A stretch of DNA of 64,000 bases from Pelagibacterium luteolum (GCF_900100665.1 NZ_FNCS01000005.1:62001-126000), one strand, 5' to 3'. Counted from the stretch's first letter, positions 20,508-32,165 are shown. The notes: a model not told the origin generated them from the letters alone. Numbers and translations are program-made.

Positions 20508-21698
20508 ATGAGCGAAACGATATCGTCCCGTACCGCCGCACCGCTGCTTTTCGGCATGCGCGCAGACCGTGTTGCGGTCTCGGTCCTGTTTTTGGCCAAT
20601 GGATTTCTCGTCGGGAGCTGGGCTCCGAAAATTCCGGTGCTTATGGACCGGCTGGTAATCACCGAATCGACGATGGGCCTGCTGATCCTCGCTTTCGGTC
20701 TGGGATCGATCGTCATGATGCCGATTGCGGGCGCTCTGACGGCGCGCAACGGGTCGGCCCCCATCCTCAAAGTCGTTTCTCTACTTGTCGTGCCTCTGCT
20801 GCTGCTTTTGACGCTGGCGCCCGAAATTCTCAGCACCGCTGTCGTCATTTTCGCATTTGGTGGTCTGATCGGCGGGATGGATGTGGCGATGAACACAAAT
20901 GCCGTCGCCGTCGAAAAGCGCATGGGACGCGCCATCATGTCGTCCTGCCATGGATTCTGGAGCCTTGGCGCGTTGTTGGGGGCCGCGCTCGGTGGGCTAT
21001 TGCTCGGATCGCTTGGCGAAGTGGGCCACGCTATTGTCGTGACGCTGCTGGCCGGCGTCGGGACTGTCCTTGTGCTGCCGCTCATTGCGCAGGACCAGCC
21101 GACGCCCGAGGCCAAAGCAGCAAACAAGCTGAAATTCCCCGCTTCGCCCCTGCCCTATCTCGTGGGAGCGATGGCGCTGTTCTCGATGATCCCAGAGGGT
21201 GCGATCCTCGATTGGAGCGCGCTCTACCTGCAACGCGACCATAACGCCTCGATCGAGCTGGCAGCGCTGGGGTTTGCGGCATTTTCGGCTACGATGGCAA
21301 TCATGCGGTTTGCCGGGGATTCGATCCGCCAGAAGTTCGGAGCGGTCAACACTTTGCGGGTCTGCGGGGTGTTTGCCATGATCGGCATGGCGATTTCGGC
21401 AGTGGCGCCAACACCGCAGCTGGTAATCGTAGGGTTCGCGATTGCCGGGATCGGGATTTCCAACATGGTGCCGATCGCTTTTTCGGCTGCGGGCAATCTG
21501 CCTGGCGTTCCTTCGGGCATCGGGCTGTCCATCGTTACCGTCACCGGTTATTCGGGCATTCTCGTCGCGCCATCGGCGATTGGTTTTATTGCCGAGCGCA
21601 CCGGCTTTTCTCCTGTTCTTTTAGGCACCGCAGCGCTTATCATCGTTACGCTGTCGCTCTCCAGCCTGGCGCGGCACGCCGACTTTTCGGCGGACTGA
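20508..21698 (+). CDS. Major facilitator superfamily transporter
   Basis: About 396 residues with roughly 12 transmembrane segments and no large soluble domain. The first loop has FLVGSWAPKIPVLMDRL and the central region GGMDVAMNTNAVAVEKRMGRAIMSSCHGFWSLGAL. This resembles the YbjJ/fucose-permease-like branch of MFS (inference). I chose the ATG giving MSETISSRT; an ATG at 20478 would add ten residues and cannot be excluded. It diverges from gyrA. The substrate cannot be read from the sequence. Confidence 0.85.
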   Translation: MSETISSRTAAPLLFGMRADRVAVSVLFLANGFLVGSWAPKIPVLMDRLVITESTMGLLILAFGLGSIVMMPIAGALTARNGSAPILKVVSLLVVPLLLLLTLAPEILSTAVVIFAFGGLIGGMDVAMNTNAVAVEKRMGRAIMSSCHGFWSLGALLGAALGGLLLGSLGEVGHAIVVTLLAGVGTVLVLPLIAQDQPTPEAKAANKLKFPASPLPYLVGAMALFSMIPEGAILDWSALYLQRDHNASIELAALGFAAFSATMAIMRFAGDSIRQKFGAVNTLRVCGVFAMIGMAISAVAPTPQLVIVGFAIAGIGISNMVPIAFSAAGNLPGVPSGIGLSIVTVTGYSGILVAPSAIGFIAERTGFSPVLLGTAALIIVTLSLSSLARHADFSAD

Positions 21699-21862
21699 AC
21701 CCGGAACCGTGTTGGCGCTCACGAGTTCCCCGTTCGATCGGGGGCGGTCGTCGCATGATGCGTCATGGTCGCTTTTGATCTGTGCTTGAACGCGTTTGCG
21801 GGGGTAGCGGCAACAATTGCCCTTGCTCCAGCGCGCCGTAGTTTAGAAACAGGAGCGATGCC

Positions 21863-22318
21863 ATGCAGGATATGGATTTTCAGGTCGACAACAAAGCCTG
21901 GGTTCTCGTTGCCGACGGAGAAAAGGCGCTGTTTTTCCAAAACGATGGCACGCGGAAATCGCCCGATTTTCGGGTCGTGAGAGAACTCGAGCAAGACAAT
22001 CCCCCGACGCGTGAACAGGGAACCCAGGCGCCCGGGCGCATGTATGATGGCGGCCCGAACCAGCGGAGCGCGGTCGAACAGACCGATTGGCACAGGCTGG
22101 CGGCAGAGCGTTTTGCAAAGGACGCAGCGGCATTGCTTTACAAGTACGCCCACTCCAACCGGTTCAAGGAAATCGTGCTCTGCGCGGCGCCGCGTGTGCT
22201 GGGGGAGTTACGCAAGGAACTGCATCCTGAGGTGGCCAATCGCGTTATCGGCGAGGTGCCCAAGACGCTGACCAACCACCCTGTCGACAAGATCGAAAAG
22301 ATTCTGAGCGCGGGCTGA
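21863..22318 (+). CDS. Host-attachment-family protein
   Basis: 151 residues starting MQDMDFQVDNKAWVLVADGEKALFF, preceded by CAGGAGCG. The VLVADGEKA...FF beginning, the central TDWHRLAAERFAKDAAALLYK and the C-terminal IVLCAAPRVLGELRKEL and LTNHPVDKIEKIL fit the Host_attach family (named for an Agrobacterium protein needed for attachment to plant cells). The fold is thought to be related to eRF1/baeRF domains. It is cytoplasmic with no signal peptide. yihY begins 7 bp downstream. Confidence 0.8.
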   Translation: MQDMDFQVDNKAWVLVADGEKALFFQNDGTRKSPDFRVVRELEQDNPPTREQGTQAPGRMYDGGPNQRSAVEQTDWHRLAAERFAKDAAALLYKYAHSNRFKEIVLCAAPRVLGELRKELHPEVANRVIGEVPKTLTNHPVDKIEKILSAG

Positions 22319-22325
22319 GATACAC

Positions 22326-23264
22326 GTGACGACTGACGTAAAGCGCGCGCGCAGCCCATTGGCACTCGGGCGTTCCGAGTGGCGAAGCGTTGTGCTGCGC
22401 ACGCTAAAGACCATGGGCCATCCCGACACCTCGCTTCGCTGTGCGGGCGTGGCCTTCTTCAGCTTCCTATCGATTTTTCCGGCAATCGCCATCGTGGTGC
22501 TGCTCGTAGGCATTTTGGCTGACCGGAGTTTCCTGATCGATCAGATCGAGCGTATGTCTTTCTTCATGCCCGAAATCGCACTGGGCGTGATCGTCAATCA
22601 ACTCGATGCGCTGCTCAACCAGCCGGGCTCCGGTTTGGGTATTGGGCTGGCCATCTCGATTGCCGTCGCTCTCTGGAGCGGATCGCGGGGCGTTGATGCA
22701 CTGATCTACGCCGCATCGGCCGCCTATTATGAAAGACCGAGCCGCAATTTCTTCGTTTCGGTGCTGATCTCATTTGCGGTCACGGTCGCTGCTGCCAGTT
22801 TCATGATCGTCGCACTGGCTCTGGTTGCGGCCATCCCTATCTTCACCCGGTTCTCGCCTATTCCCGGCACTGGCGAGCATCTTGCCTTGCTCTTGCGCTG
22901 GCCGGCCCTAATGGCGCTCGCCGTTGCAGCCTTCGCCATGCTCTATCGCTTCACGATCGTTCGCCGTGCGGCCCGCATTCGCTGGATATGGCCTGGGGCC
23001 GTCCTCGCATCGCTGTTGTGGATGGGTGCGTGCTTGGGGTTTTCACTCTATGTCGAGAATTTTGGCGAGTTCGAAGCCAGTTTCGGTTCGCTGGCAGCGG
23101 CGGTCGTGCTGTTGTTCTGGCTCTACATCTCGGCCCTGATCTTCGTCCTCGGCGCTGCGTTCAACGCCGAGATCGAACTCAAGACCGCCCGCGACACCAC
23201 GATCGGTCCCGAACGCCCCATGGGCCGTCGCGGCGCCTATGTGGCCGATCACGTCGCCGATTAA
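22326..23264 (+). CDS. YihY/virulence factor BrkB family membrane protein
   Basis: 312 residues from a GTG start. About six transmembrane helices and the family stretches [56 protein letters not shown] and [30 protein letters not shown] are seen. The family was once annotated as RNase BN in error; its real role is unknown. It is likely co-transcribed with the host-attachment gene. Its stop TAA overlaps the rocD stop on the other strand (TTAA). Confidence 0.9.
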   Translation: MTTDVKRARSPLALGRSEWRSVVLRTLKTMGHPDTSLRCAGVAFFSFLSIFPAIAIVVLLVGILADRSFLIDQIERMSFFMPEIALGVIVNQLDALLNQPGSGLGIGLAISIAVALWSGSRGVDALIYAASAAYYERPSRNFFVSVLISFAVTVAAASFMIVALALVAAIPIFTRFSPIPGTGEHLALLLRWPALMALAVAAFAMLYRFTIVRRAARIRWIWPGAVLASLLWMGACLGFSLYVENFGEFEASFGSLAAAVVLLFWLYISALIFVLGAAFNAEIELKTARDTTIGPERPMGRRGAYVADHVAD

Positions 23265-24463
23265 GCCGCTAACACCGAGGAAAACACCTCGAGCGCGTCA
23301 TCGATCTGTTGTTTGGTGATGACCAGAGGCGGTGCGATGCGGATGGTATTGGTGTGGGTATCCTTGGCGAGAATGCCCTTGTCGCGGAGCGCATAGCAAA
23401 ATTGGCGCGCGCCGCCGGCTTCGGGGTGCAGATCGATAGCCAACATGAGGCCCCGACCCCGGACCGATTTGACGTGATTTGACTTGATGCCGGCCAACCC
23501 ATCCGGGAAATAAGGGCCGAGCGCGGCGGCATTCTCAATCATGCCCTCGTCCACGAGGACCTTGAGCGCCATGCGGGCGACTGCGCACGCCAGGGGATTG
23601 CCGCCAAACGTCGACCCGTGCTGGCCGGGCTGGAGGACGCCCAAGACTTCGGAATTGGAGAGCACTGCCGAGACCGGGTAAAACCCGCCTGACAGCGCCT
23701 TGCCCAGCAACGTTACGTCGGCCTCAATGCCCTCGTGCTGTTCGGCCAGAAGTTTACCCGTGCGGCCAAGCCCGGTCTGGATTTCATCGAGTATAAGCGT
23801 GACGTTATGCTGGGTGCAGAGTTCGCGAACGCGCGTGAAATAGCCGGCAGGTGGGATGATGACGCCGGCTTCGCCCTGGATTGGCTCGACGAGAAAGCCG
23901 ACAGTATTGGGCGTGATCGCCCGCTCGAACGCTTCGGCATCGCCGAAGGGCACGATCTTGAACCCCGGCGCAAAAGGGCCAAAACCGGCTCTAGCGTCCG
24001 GGTCGGTGGAAAAGCCGACAATGCCCATGGTGCGGCCATGGAAATTGTTCGAGCAGACGATGATCTCCGCCCTGTCCTTTTCGACGCCTTTGACCTCATA
24101 GCCCCATTTTCGCACAGCCTTGATCGCGCTTTCGACGGCCTCGGCGCCGGTGTTCATCGGCAGGACCTTGTGCGCGCCGGTTAGCTCGGCGATCTCCTGA
24201 TAAAAGTGGCCGAGCTGGTCGTTGTGAAATGCGCGGGAGGTGAGTGTCAGTTTCCTGGCCTGATCGATCATCGCCTGAAGAATGCGGGGGTGGCAGTGAC
24301 CCTGGTTCACCGCTGAATAGGCCGAAAGGCAATCGAGGTAGCGCTTGCCGTCGACGTCATAGACATAGACGCCATCGCCGCGAACCAGCGCCACGTCGAG
24401 CGGCTTATAATTGTGGGCGCCCAGACTCGACTCCAGCGCGATCAGCTCTTCGGTAAGCGTCAT
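23261..24463 (-). CDS. rocD: Ornithine--oxo-acid aminotransferase
   Basis: PLP enzyme that converts ornithine plus 2-oxoglutarate to glutamate-5-semialdehyde. 400 residues. Seen: [49 protein letters not shown] and the PLP-lysine stretch [16 protein letters not shown], then [14 protein letters not shown]. Ornithine rather than acetylornithine specificity is supported by the preceding arginase gene 20 bp upstream, which makes ornithine. Together they form an arginine-to-glutamate route. Confidence 0.93.
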   Translation of the reverse strand: MTLTEELIALESSLGAHNYKPLDVALVRGDGVYVYDVDGKRYLDCLSAYSAVNQGHCHPRILQAMIDQARKLTLTSRAFHNDQLGHFYQEIAELTGAHKVLPMNTGAEAVESAIKAVRKWGYEVKGVEKDRAEIIVCSNNFHGRTMGIVGFSTDPDARAGFGPFAPGFKIVPFGDAEAFERAITPNTVGFLVEPIQGEAGVIIPPAGYFTRVRELCTQHNVTLILDEIQTGLGRTGKLLAEQHEGIEADVTLLGKALSGGFYPVSAVLSNSEVLGVLQPGQHGSTFGGNPLACAVARMALKVLVDEGMIENAAALGPYFPDGLAGIKSNHVKSVRGRGLMLAIDLHPEAGGARQFCYALRDKGILAKDTHTNTIRIAPPLVITKQQIDDALEVFSSVLAA

Positions 24464-24483
24464 AAATCCCCTCCTAAAATTGG

Positions 24484-25410
24484 TCAGGCCGGTTGGGTCG
24501 GCCTGTCGAAGATGCGTTTGCCGAAGCCCGATGCGGCGAGTTCGACCATAAGGCGCGCGCTTTTCCCGCGATCGTCGAGGAATGGATTGAGCTCGACGAG
24601 ATCGAGGCTGAGCAGGCGGTTCGAGCGATTGATCAGCTCCATCACCAGATGCGCTTCACGCACCGTGGCGCCGCCTGGAACCGTAGTGCCGACCCCCGGC
24701 GCCAGGTCGGGCTCGATGAAATCGACGTCGAGACTGACATGAAGCAGCGCGTCGTCGGCCTCGACCTCGGACAGGATGCGGCGCAGGACAGCGCCTATGC
24801 CGAACTCGTCGATTTCGGCCATGTCGTTGACATCGGCACCGCGCGCCTCGAGCAGATCGACCTCGGCAGGATCGATGGATCGCGCGCCCACGAGATGAAA
24901 GTGGCGTGCCGGCAGTTTGGGGCAATCGAGCATGCCATCGAACCCCGGCTCTCCGCAGAAGAAGGCGGCCGGCATACCGTGCATGTTGCCGCTTTCAGAG
25001 GTTTGCGGCGTGTTGAAATCGGCATGCGCGTCCAGCCAGAGCACGTGGAGCGGCTTGCCGATCCGCTCGGCATGGCGGAGCGCAGCGGCGACACTGCCAA
25101 AGGAGAGCGCGTGATCGCCGCCGAGATAAACGGCGGTACCCTTTTGCAGCGCGGCTTCGCCGGCGTCCGCAAGGGCCCTGGCCAAGCCGGTGACTTCAAC
25201 GACATTGTGGGCCCGACCGGAAAGGGTCAGCGCGTTGTACTGCGCGGTGACGTCGCCGAGATCGTTCACTGTGTGGCCGATGGCGGCTAGCGCTTCGGCG
25301 ATACCCGCAATCCGCAAGGCTTTGGGGCCCATCGAGCAGCCCTGTCCCCCGGCACCCTCTTCTAGTGGCGCGCCGATGAGGCTGATTGTTCTGGGTGCGG
25401 GTCCGCGCAT
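24484..25410 (-). CDS. rocF: Arginase
   Basis: Hydrolyses arginine to ornithine and urea using two Mn ions. 308 residues from the ATG giving [15 protein letters not shown]; the long upstream frame is not arginase-like and would run across the regulator's promoter. Metal-binding motifs in order: [10 protein letters not shown] (His), [11 protein letters not shown] (Asp-x-His-x-Asp) and [10 protein letters not shown] (Asp-x-Asp). The C-terminus ends near [10 protein letters not shown]. It is the first gene of a rocF-rocD operon that diverges from an Lrp/AsnC regulator. Confidence 0.94.
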   Translation of the reverse strand: MRGPAPRTISLIGAPLEEGAGGQGCSMGPKALRIAGIAEALAAIGHTVNDLGDVTAQYNALTLSGRAHNVVEVTGLARALADAGEAALQKGTAVYLGGDHALSFGSVAAALRHAERIGKPLHVLWLDAHADFNTPQTSESGNMHGMPAAFFCGEPGFDGMLDCPKLPARHFHLVGARSIDPAEVDLLEARGADVNDMAEIDEFGIGAVLRRILSEVEADDALLHVSLDVDFIEPDLAPGVGTTVPGGATVREAHLVMELINRSNRLLSLDLVELNPFLDDRGKSARLMVELAASGFGKRIFDRPTQPA

Positions 25411-25463
25411 CGATAATCCTCCGTTGGGTGCAGCATGACCAAACGATCGGACGGGGAAAAGTT

Positions 25464-25508
25464 GCATAATTGAGCAAAGTGCTGGTAGATTTCGCGCATA
25501 ATGCTCAA
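25464..25508. promoter_or_regulatory. Candidate Lrp/AsnC operator between rocF and its regulator
   Basis: Direct repeats GCATAAT occur at 25464-25470 and 25497-25503. Inverted TTGAGCA (25470-25476) and TGCTCAA (25502-25508) have centres 32 bp apart, about three helical turns. This fits two dimers of an Lrp-type regulator binding the same face of DNA, in the divergent promoter region. Confidence 0.45.
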
Positions 25509-25529
25509 TGCGGATATGCAGAGTGCGCG

Positions 25530-25955
25530 ATGGATGATGTCGATCGGAAAATTCTTTCCCTGCTGCGCGACGATGCGCGGTTGCCGGTAGCGAGCATTGC
25601 GGCCAGCGTGGGGATTTCGCGTGCAACGGTTAAGGCGCGCATGGCGCGGCTGCAGGCTAGCGGCACGATTTCGGGCTATACTGTGCAGCTTGGGGCGAGC
25701 CAAGAAGCGGCACCGGTCCGGGCGATTGCGATGATCGAGGTCGAGGGCCGGGTTACCGACCGCGTCGCGCGGGCGCTCCAGGGACTTCCCGAGGTGCGCT
25801 CGCTCTATAGCACCAATGGGCGATGGGATCTGGTCGCCGAGGTCGAGAGCGGATCATTACCGGAGTTCGACGCCGCTCTGCGCGCCATCCGGTTGATCGA
25901 GGGCGTCACCCTCACCGAAACCAATATCTTGCTGGCCGCCCGCTTCAGGCGGTGA
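25530..25955 (+). CDS. Lrp/AsnC family transcriptional regulator (probable arginine-catabolism regulator)
   Basis: 141 residues from the ATG giving MDDVDRKILSLLRDDAR. The N-terminal winged helix-turn-helix is about residues 1-60 (VASIAASVGISRATVKARMARL), and the C-terminal RAM ligand-binding domain about 65-141. It diverges from rocF-rocD, and the spacer has paired repeats. By analogy with ArgR/PutR-type activators next to rocDF in related bacteria, it probably activates the operon with arginine or ornithine as effector; this is inference. Confidence 0.88.
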   Translation: MDDVDRKILSLLRDDARLPVASIAASVGISRATVKARMARLQASGTISGYTVQLGASQEAAPVRAIAMIEVEGRVTDRVARALQGLPEVRSLYSTNGRWDLVAEVESGSLPEFDAALRAIRLIEGVTLTETNILLAARFRR

Positions 25956-25956
25956 C

Positions 25957-25985
25957 AAGAAAAAGGGGCGCATGAAGCGCCCCTT
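25957..25985 (-). terminator. Intrinsic terminator of ssb
   Basis: On the minus strand AAGGGGCGC (25985-25977) pairs with GCGCCCCTT (25971-25963) around a 5-nt loop, then TTTTTCTTG. It starts 9 nt after the ssb stop. On the plus strand it also sits just after the regulator stop, but no T-run follows there. Confidence 0.8.
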
Positions 25986-25994
25986 GAAGCCAAA

Positions 25995-26477
25995 TCAAAA
26001 TGGAATGTCGTCGTCCATGCCGCCCGGCTCGAAAGCGGGCGCGCTGGATGGGCGCGAGCGGTTTTCGACCTGACGGCTGCCGCCATAGCCACCCTGCCCG
26101 CCGCCAGCATTGTCACCGCCGCCTTCGCCGCGGCCATCGAGCATGGTGAGGGTCGAGTTGAAGCCCTGCAGCACAATCTCGGTCGTGTATTGATCCTGGC
26201 CGTCCTTTTCCCATTTGCGGGTCTGGAGCTGGCCTTCGATATACACCTTGGCACCCTTCTTGAGATAATTCTGCGCAACCTTGGCGAGACCTTCGTTGAA
26301 GATCACGACGCGGTGCCACTCTGTGCGTTCGCGCTGTTCGCCAGAATTGCGGTCGCGCCAGCGCTCAGATGTCGCTATGCGCAGATTGACCACGGGGCTG
26401 CCGCTGGGCAGCGAGCGCACCTCGGGATCGGCGCCCAGATTGCCCACCAGAATAACCTTATTGACGCTTCCCGACAT
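25995..26477 (-). CDS. ssb: Single-stranded DNA-binding protein
   Basis: 160 residues. N-terminal OB fold ([46 protein letters not shown]), a Gly-rich flexible linker and the conserved acidic tip DDDIPF that recruits partner repair proteins. It diverges from uvrA; the spacer has two SOS-type boxes, so expression probably rises after DNA damage. Confidence 0.97.
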   Translation of the reverse strand: MSGSVNKVILVGNLGADPEVRSLPSGSPVVNLRIATSERWRDRNSGEQRERTEWHRVVIFNEGLAKVAQNYLKKGAKVYIEGQLQTRKWEKDGQDQYTTEIVLQGFNSTLTMLDGRGEGGGDNAGGGQGGYGGSRQVENRSRPSSAPAFEPGGMDDDIPF

Positions 26478-26607
26478 GATGATTGCCTTTCTGTCTCTTG
26501 TCCGCCGGGTTGCCCCAGCCAGTCACGTTTCGCGCAGGACTATATAGGGAGCGACGGCGAAATTCAGTCCCGCACACCTAGCTATACACAACTTACACGC
26601 CCTGTTT

Positions 26608-26622
26608 GTTCTTTTTTTGTTC
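26608..26622 (+). promoter_or_regulatory. LexA (SOS) box, distal
   Basis: GTTC-TTTTTTT-GTTC, an exact match to the alphaproteobacterial LexA consensus GTTCN7GTTC. It lies about 130 bp before ssb and 190 bp before uvrA. Confidence 0.75.
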
Positions 26623-26664
26623 GCATGCGAATTTATCGATGTCAAGCTTGACGAACTCGAATTC

Positions 26665-26679
26665 GTTCTTATTATGTTC
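26665..26679 (+). promoter_or_regulatory. LexA (SOS) box, proximal to uvrA
   Basis: GTTC-TTATTAT-GTTC, a second exact GTTCN7GTTC, 57 bp after the first. Two boxes may serve one promoter each for the divergent ssb and uvrA genes. Confidence 0.75.
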
Positions 26680-26813
26680 CATTGCAAGGCAGCTCTGCGC
26701 TGCGCTGGCCTTGCGATGGACACAGGTTGTGCTTAAGTGATCCGGACGCCTCCCGCGCCCGTTATGACCCCTTGCCGGCCCAACCGCCGCTGCTCTTGGA
26801 CGTTCGATATATC

Positions 26814-29705
<2,892 letters not shown>

Positions 29706-29765
29706 ACCAATGACCTTTGCGTCAATTGGATGACCTTGCCATGCAGGCTGCGCATCGGCGGCGTG

Positions 29766-29792
29766 CATGACGGGCGATAACTGGCCGTCATG
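29766..29792 (+). other. 8-bp perfect stem-loop after uvrA
   Basis: CATGACGG (29766-29773) pairs with CCGTCATG (29785-29792) across an 11-nt loop, 60 nt after the uvrA stop. No T-run follows, so a Rho-independent terminator is unlikely; it may protect the mRNA 3' end. Confidence 0.35.
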
Positions 29793-29836
29793 ATTCGCTG
29801 TTAGCCTTTGAGCGTTGCAACCTCATGGAGGACTCC

Positions 29837-29998
29837 ATGTTCATTCGCATCGCCTGGAATGGCGCCAGTGCAGGCAGCGCCGACCCGAGAAATCTCAAGC
29901 GCCTGGCGACAACGCCACGCAGAACTTGCGACGACCTTGGCGTCCCTGCCAAGGATTTTGCGAATATGACCAAGGGTCTGTTCGACCGCCTCGGCTAG
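29837..29998 (+). CDS. Possible small protein (53 aa), weakly DUF1127-like
   Basis: The ATG is preceded at 5-nt spacing by GGAGG (29827-29831). The product begins MFIRIAWNG and contains RRTCDDLGVPAKDFANM, where DDLGV-x-x-x-D recalls the DLGI-x-R-x-D of the DUF1127 genes 300 and 1300 bp downstream on the same strand. The N-terminal half does not match that family. It could be a diverged paralogue, or an open frame that means nothing. Confidence 0.4.
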   Translation: MFIRIAWNGASAGSADPRNLKRLATTPRRTCDDLGVPAKDFANMTKGLFDRLG

Positions 29999-30284
29999 CT
30001 CCGCAGGACCAGCCTGGGTCACACGCCCAACCTGCATACGCGCATGCTGGGTCTTGTCTCGGTCCCAAGCTCATGTGCGGGCGCGTCGGATATCAGCCGG
30101 CGCGCCAACCAAATGGGGGTGTTGCAGGCGACAGGAAAGGGGCTTTATCGGCGTGGAAGCGTTATATGCGGAACTTAATTAACCAGCCATGCGGAGACCG
30201 CATGTCGGAGTTGCCTAATTCCCTAGTACACAGGTCGAGTATCAATCCCTAGATATGCGGCATCAAAACGAAAGGAAATTTGAT
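29999..30284. other. Non-coding stretch before the first DUF1127 gene
   Basis: An open frame on the plus strand runs through to 30252 but has no start signal or recognisable domain. The AT-rich part after about 30160 probably contains the DUF1127 promoter. A short ATGCGGAGACCGCAT hairpin is present near 30189-30203. I see no other feature. Confidence 0.4.
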
Positions 30285-30434
30285 ATGGGTATCCGTAAGA
30301 CATTTCAGAAATGGTCGGCTTACCAGCAGACCGTGCGTGAACTGAACGCACTGGGCAATCGTGAGCTTAACGACCTTGGCATTACCCGCGGCGACATCGA
30401 ACGCATCGCTCGCGACCATGCTGCACAGCTTTAA
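30285..30434 (+). CDS. DUF1127 domain small protein, copy 1 (49 aa)
   Basis: 49 residues starting MGIRKTFQKW, with AAAGGAAA upstream. The C-terminal half has the DUF1127 core NRELNDLGITRGDIERIAR; the N-terminal half is basic and amphipathic. It matches 37 of 49 residues with the copy at 31293. In alphaproteobacteria these Arg-rich small proteins have been linked to RNA and carbon/phosphate metabolism. It is followed by a strong terminator, so it is a single-gene transcript. Confidence 0.85.
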   Translation: MGIRKTFQKWSAYQQTVRELNALGNRELNDLGITRGDIERIARDHAAQL

Positions 30435-30464
30435 GCTTCAGACGACCTCCAACGTCCGAACACG

Positions 30465-30496
30465 AAAAAGGCATCCTTGATCGGGATGCCTTTTTT
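30465..30496. terminator. Bidirectional intrinsic terminator between DUF1127 copy 1 and the GST gene
   Basis: GGCATCC (30470-30476) pairs with GGATGCC (30484-30490). A run of A precedes and a run of six T follows, so it can stop both the plus-strand DUF1127 transcript and the minus-strand GST transcript, whose stop is at 30500. Confidence 0.85.
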
Positions 30497-30499
30497 GAT

Positions 30500-31150
30500 T
30501 CAGTGCGCACTGCGCCCGCGTAGTTCGTCATAAGAAATGCAGACCGTCTTTTCAAACGCCGGACGGCTTTTCAGGCGCTCGTGCCACGCGGCCACACCGG
30601 GCAGATCGGGCAAGTCGATGTCCATAGTCGTCAACCGGTAGAGCGAAACGCCGGCGACGATATCGGCATAGCTGAAAGCGTCGGTGGCCAGGTGGTCGGT
30701 TTGCTGCAATTGCGCGTCCATGATGCGCAGCGCGGCGATGGTTTCAGCCAGCGCTGCAGAAATGGCCGCCTTGTCATGACGGTCGGGTGGTGTGCGGACA
30801 AGCTGCCAGAACAGCGCGATCCATCCCTTCTGAAATGTCGTTGCCGTCCAGTCGGTCCATTGATCGATGGGCGCACGGTCGGCGGGACCTTCGGGCCACA
30901 ATGCCCCGCCGCCGAATTGCGCAGCGACATAGCGGACGATGGCATGGCTTTCCCACAAGGTCAGATCGCCATGCTGAAGTACGGGAACGAGCCGGTTGGG
31001 GTTCATTGCACCAAATTGCTGCGTGTCCAATCCGCCGAAGCGGCCACCCACTTCGCGGTGATCGAAGGCGACCCCCACTTCTTCAAGCGCCCAGCGGGCC
31101 TTTTGTAAGTTGGCCGAACTCGCCCGGCCCCACAGCGTAACGGTAGTCAT
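30500..31150 (-). CDS. Glutathione S-transferase family protein
   Basis: 216 residues from the ATG giving MTTVTLWGRASSANLQKARWAL. N-terminal thioredoxin-like domain (to about residue 80) with NPNRLVPVLQ (cis-Pro) and WESHAIVRYVA, whose Glu-Ser binds the glutathione gamma-Glu. C-terminal helical domain with FSYADIVAGVSLYRL (N-capping-box-like). Ser at 10-12 may activate the thiol, as in theta/beta-type enzymes. The substrate is unknown. It lies between two DUF1127 genes on the opposite strand. Confidence 0.88.
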   Translation of the reverse strand: MTTVTLWGRASSANLQKARWALEEVGVAFDHREVGGRFGGLDTQQFGAMNPNRLVPVLQHGDLTLWESHAIVRYVAAQFGGGALWPEGPADRAPIDQWTDWTATTFQKGWIALFWQLVRTPPDRHDKAAISAALAETIAALRIMDAQLQQTDHLATDAFSYADIVAGVSLYRLTTMDIDLPDLPGVAAWHERLKSRPAFEKTVCISYDELRGRSAH

Positions 31151-31292
31151 GAAACGCCCATTCCTTAATCGCAGATGAATCAACGGGCCCAATAGTCATG
31201 CACAAAGTGCAAGACGGCAATGACCAAACAGGCCCTGCACACGGCTGGCGAACACGCCTATCTCTCCACCTGTAAGATGAAAGGAGATACAC

Positions 31293-31442
31293 ATGGACAT
31301 TCGCAAGTCGTTCAAGCGTTGGTCGGCCTATCAGCAGACCGTTCGCGAACTCAACGCTCTTGGTAACCGCGAGCTGAGCGATCTCGGCATCAGCCGCTCC
31401 GACATCCAGCGCGTTGCCCGCGAACATGCAAGCGCACTTTAA
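31293..31442 (+). CDS. DUF1127 domain small protein, copy 2 (49 aa)
   Basis: 49 residues starting MDIRKSFKRW, with a strong AAAGGAG site upstream. The DUF1127 core NRELSDLGISRSDIQRVAR is present, and 37 of 49 residues are identical to copy 1. Most differences are conservative (T/S, K/R, E/Q, I/V, D/E), so the protein is under selection. It has its own terminator. The pair most likely arose by local duplication, with the GST gene left between. Confidence 0.87.
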   Translation: MDIRKSFKRWSAYQQTVRELNALGNRELSDLGISRSDIQRVAREHASAL

Positions 31443-31472
31443 GCGCTTCACACGCAGGCAAGACCAGTTCTG

Positions 31473-31502
31473 AAGGGCATCCATTCCAATGGGTGCCCTT
31501 TT
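31473..31502 (+). terminator. Intrinsic terminator of DUF1127 copy 2
   Basis: AAGGGCATCCATT (31473-31485) pairs with AATGGGTGCCCTT (31488-31500) with one mismatch, followed by TT. It begins 30 nt after the stop codon. Confidence 0.75.
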
Positions 31503-31574
31503 CATTTGATGGGGTGGGAACAGGCGTCGTCCGCCAACGTTTTCCTTTCAATCCACACAGGAAAGGAAGACCCC

Positions 31575-32135
31575 ATGCAAAACCTTGCAGGTAAGACCAT
31601 TGCGATTCTCGCCACCGACGGATTCGAACAGTCCGAACTGGAAGTACCGCGCGATACGCTGCGCCAGGCCGGCGCCGAAGTGCATGTGATTTCACTGGAA
31701 GCCGGTGAGATCAAAGGCTGGGACGAAGACGATTGGGGCCGAGCCGTGCAAGTCGACAAGACGCTCGATAGCGTCACATCCACAGATTACGACGCCATCG
31801 TGCTTCCAGGCGGACAGATCAATCCGGATCTTTTGCGCGTCGAGCAGTCGGCGATCGATTTCATCAAAGCCTTCTGGAATGAGAAGAAGGTCGTCGCGGC
31901 GATCTGCCACGCTCCGTGGCTTCTGGTCGAGGCCGGGATCGCCAAGGGCCGGAAGATGACCTCGTACCCGTCGGTCAAGACCGATGTCATCAATGCCGGC
32001 GCGCATTGGGAAGACAGTGCCGTCGTCACCGACCAGGGGCTCATCACCAGCCGTAACCCGGGCGATCTCGAGGCCTTCTGCGAAAAGATCGCCGAGGAAA
32101 TCAATGAAGGCAAGCACGAGCGCCGGGCTGCCTGA
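31575..32135 (+). CDS. DJ-1/PfpI family protein (YhbO/YajL-type)
   Basis: 186 residues from the ATG giving MQNLAGKTIAILATDGFEQSE, preceded by AAAGGAAGA. The nucleophile elbow AAICHAPWLL places Cys111 next to His112, and the acidic partner is in DGFEQSELEVP. This is the type I glutamine-amidotransferase-like fold of PfpI, YhbO and Hsp31-type stress proteins. Reported activities include glyoxalase/deglycase and protease; the true function here is unknown. It is monocistronic with a strong terminator. Confidence 0.9.
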   Translation: MQNLAGKTIAILATDGFEQSELEVPRDTLRQAGAEVHVISLEAGEIKGWDEDDWGRAVQVDKTLDSVTSTDYDAIVLPGGQINPDLLRVEQSAIDFIKAFWNEKKVVAAICHAPWLLVEAGIAKGRKMTSYPSVKTDVINAGAHWEDSAVVTDQGLITSRNPGDLEAFCEKIAEEINEGKHERRAA

Positions 32136-32165
32136 CCTACTCTAGCGGCGATTTGACCGAAACGC

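Larger units (their letters stand above)
26478..26813. other. ssb-uvrA divergent intergenic region (336 bp)
   Basis: There is no convincing gene in this spacer. The uvrA frame is open upstream to 26682, but the residues there do not resemble UvrA. It contains two GTTC-N7-GTTC boxes listed separately and is notably T-rich around 26600-26680, as expected for promoters. Confidence 0.6.

Noticed and set aside
20363-21127. A 254-codon minus-strand frame opposite the MFS transporter
   Set aside because: The MFS frame has twelve hydrophobic helices and family motifs; the opposing frame is low-complexity Ser/Pro/Arg.
21740-21757. CCCCGTTCGATCGGGG hairpin after the MFS gene as a terminator
   Set aside because: A stem of only 5 bp without a T-run; below what I accept as a terminator.
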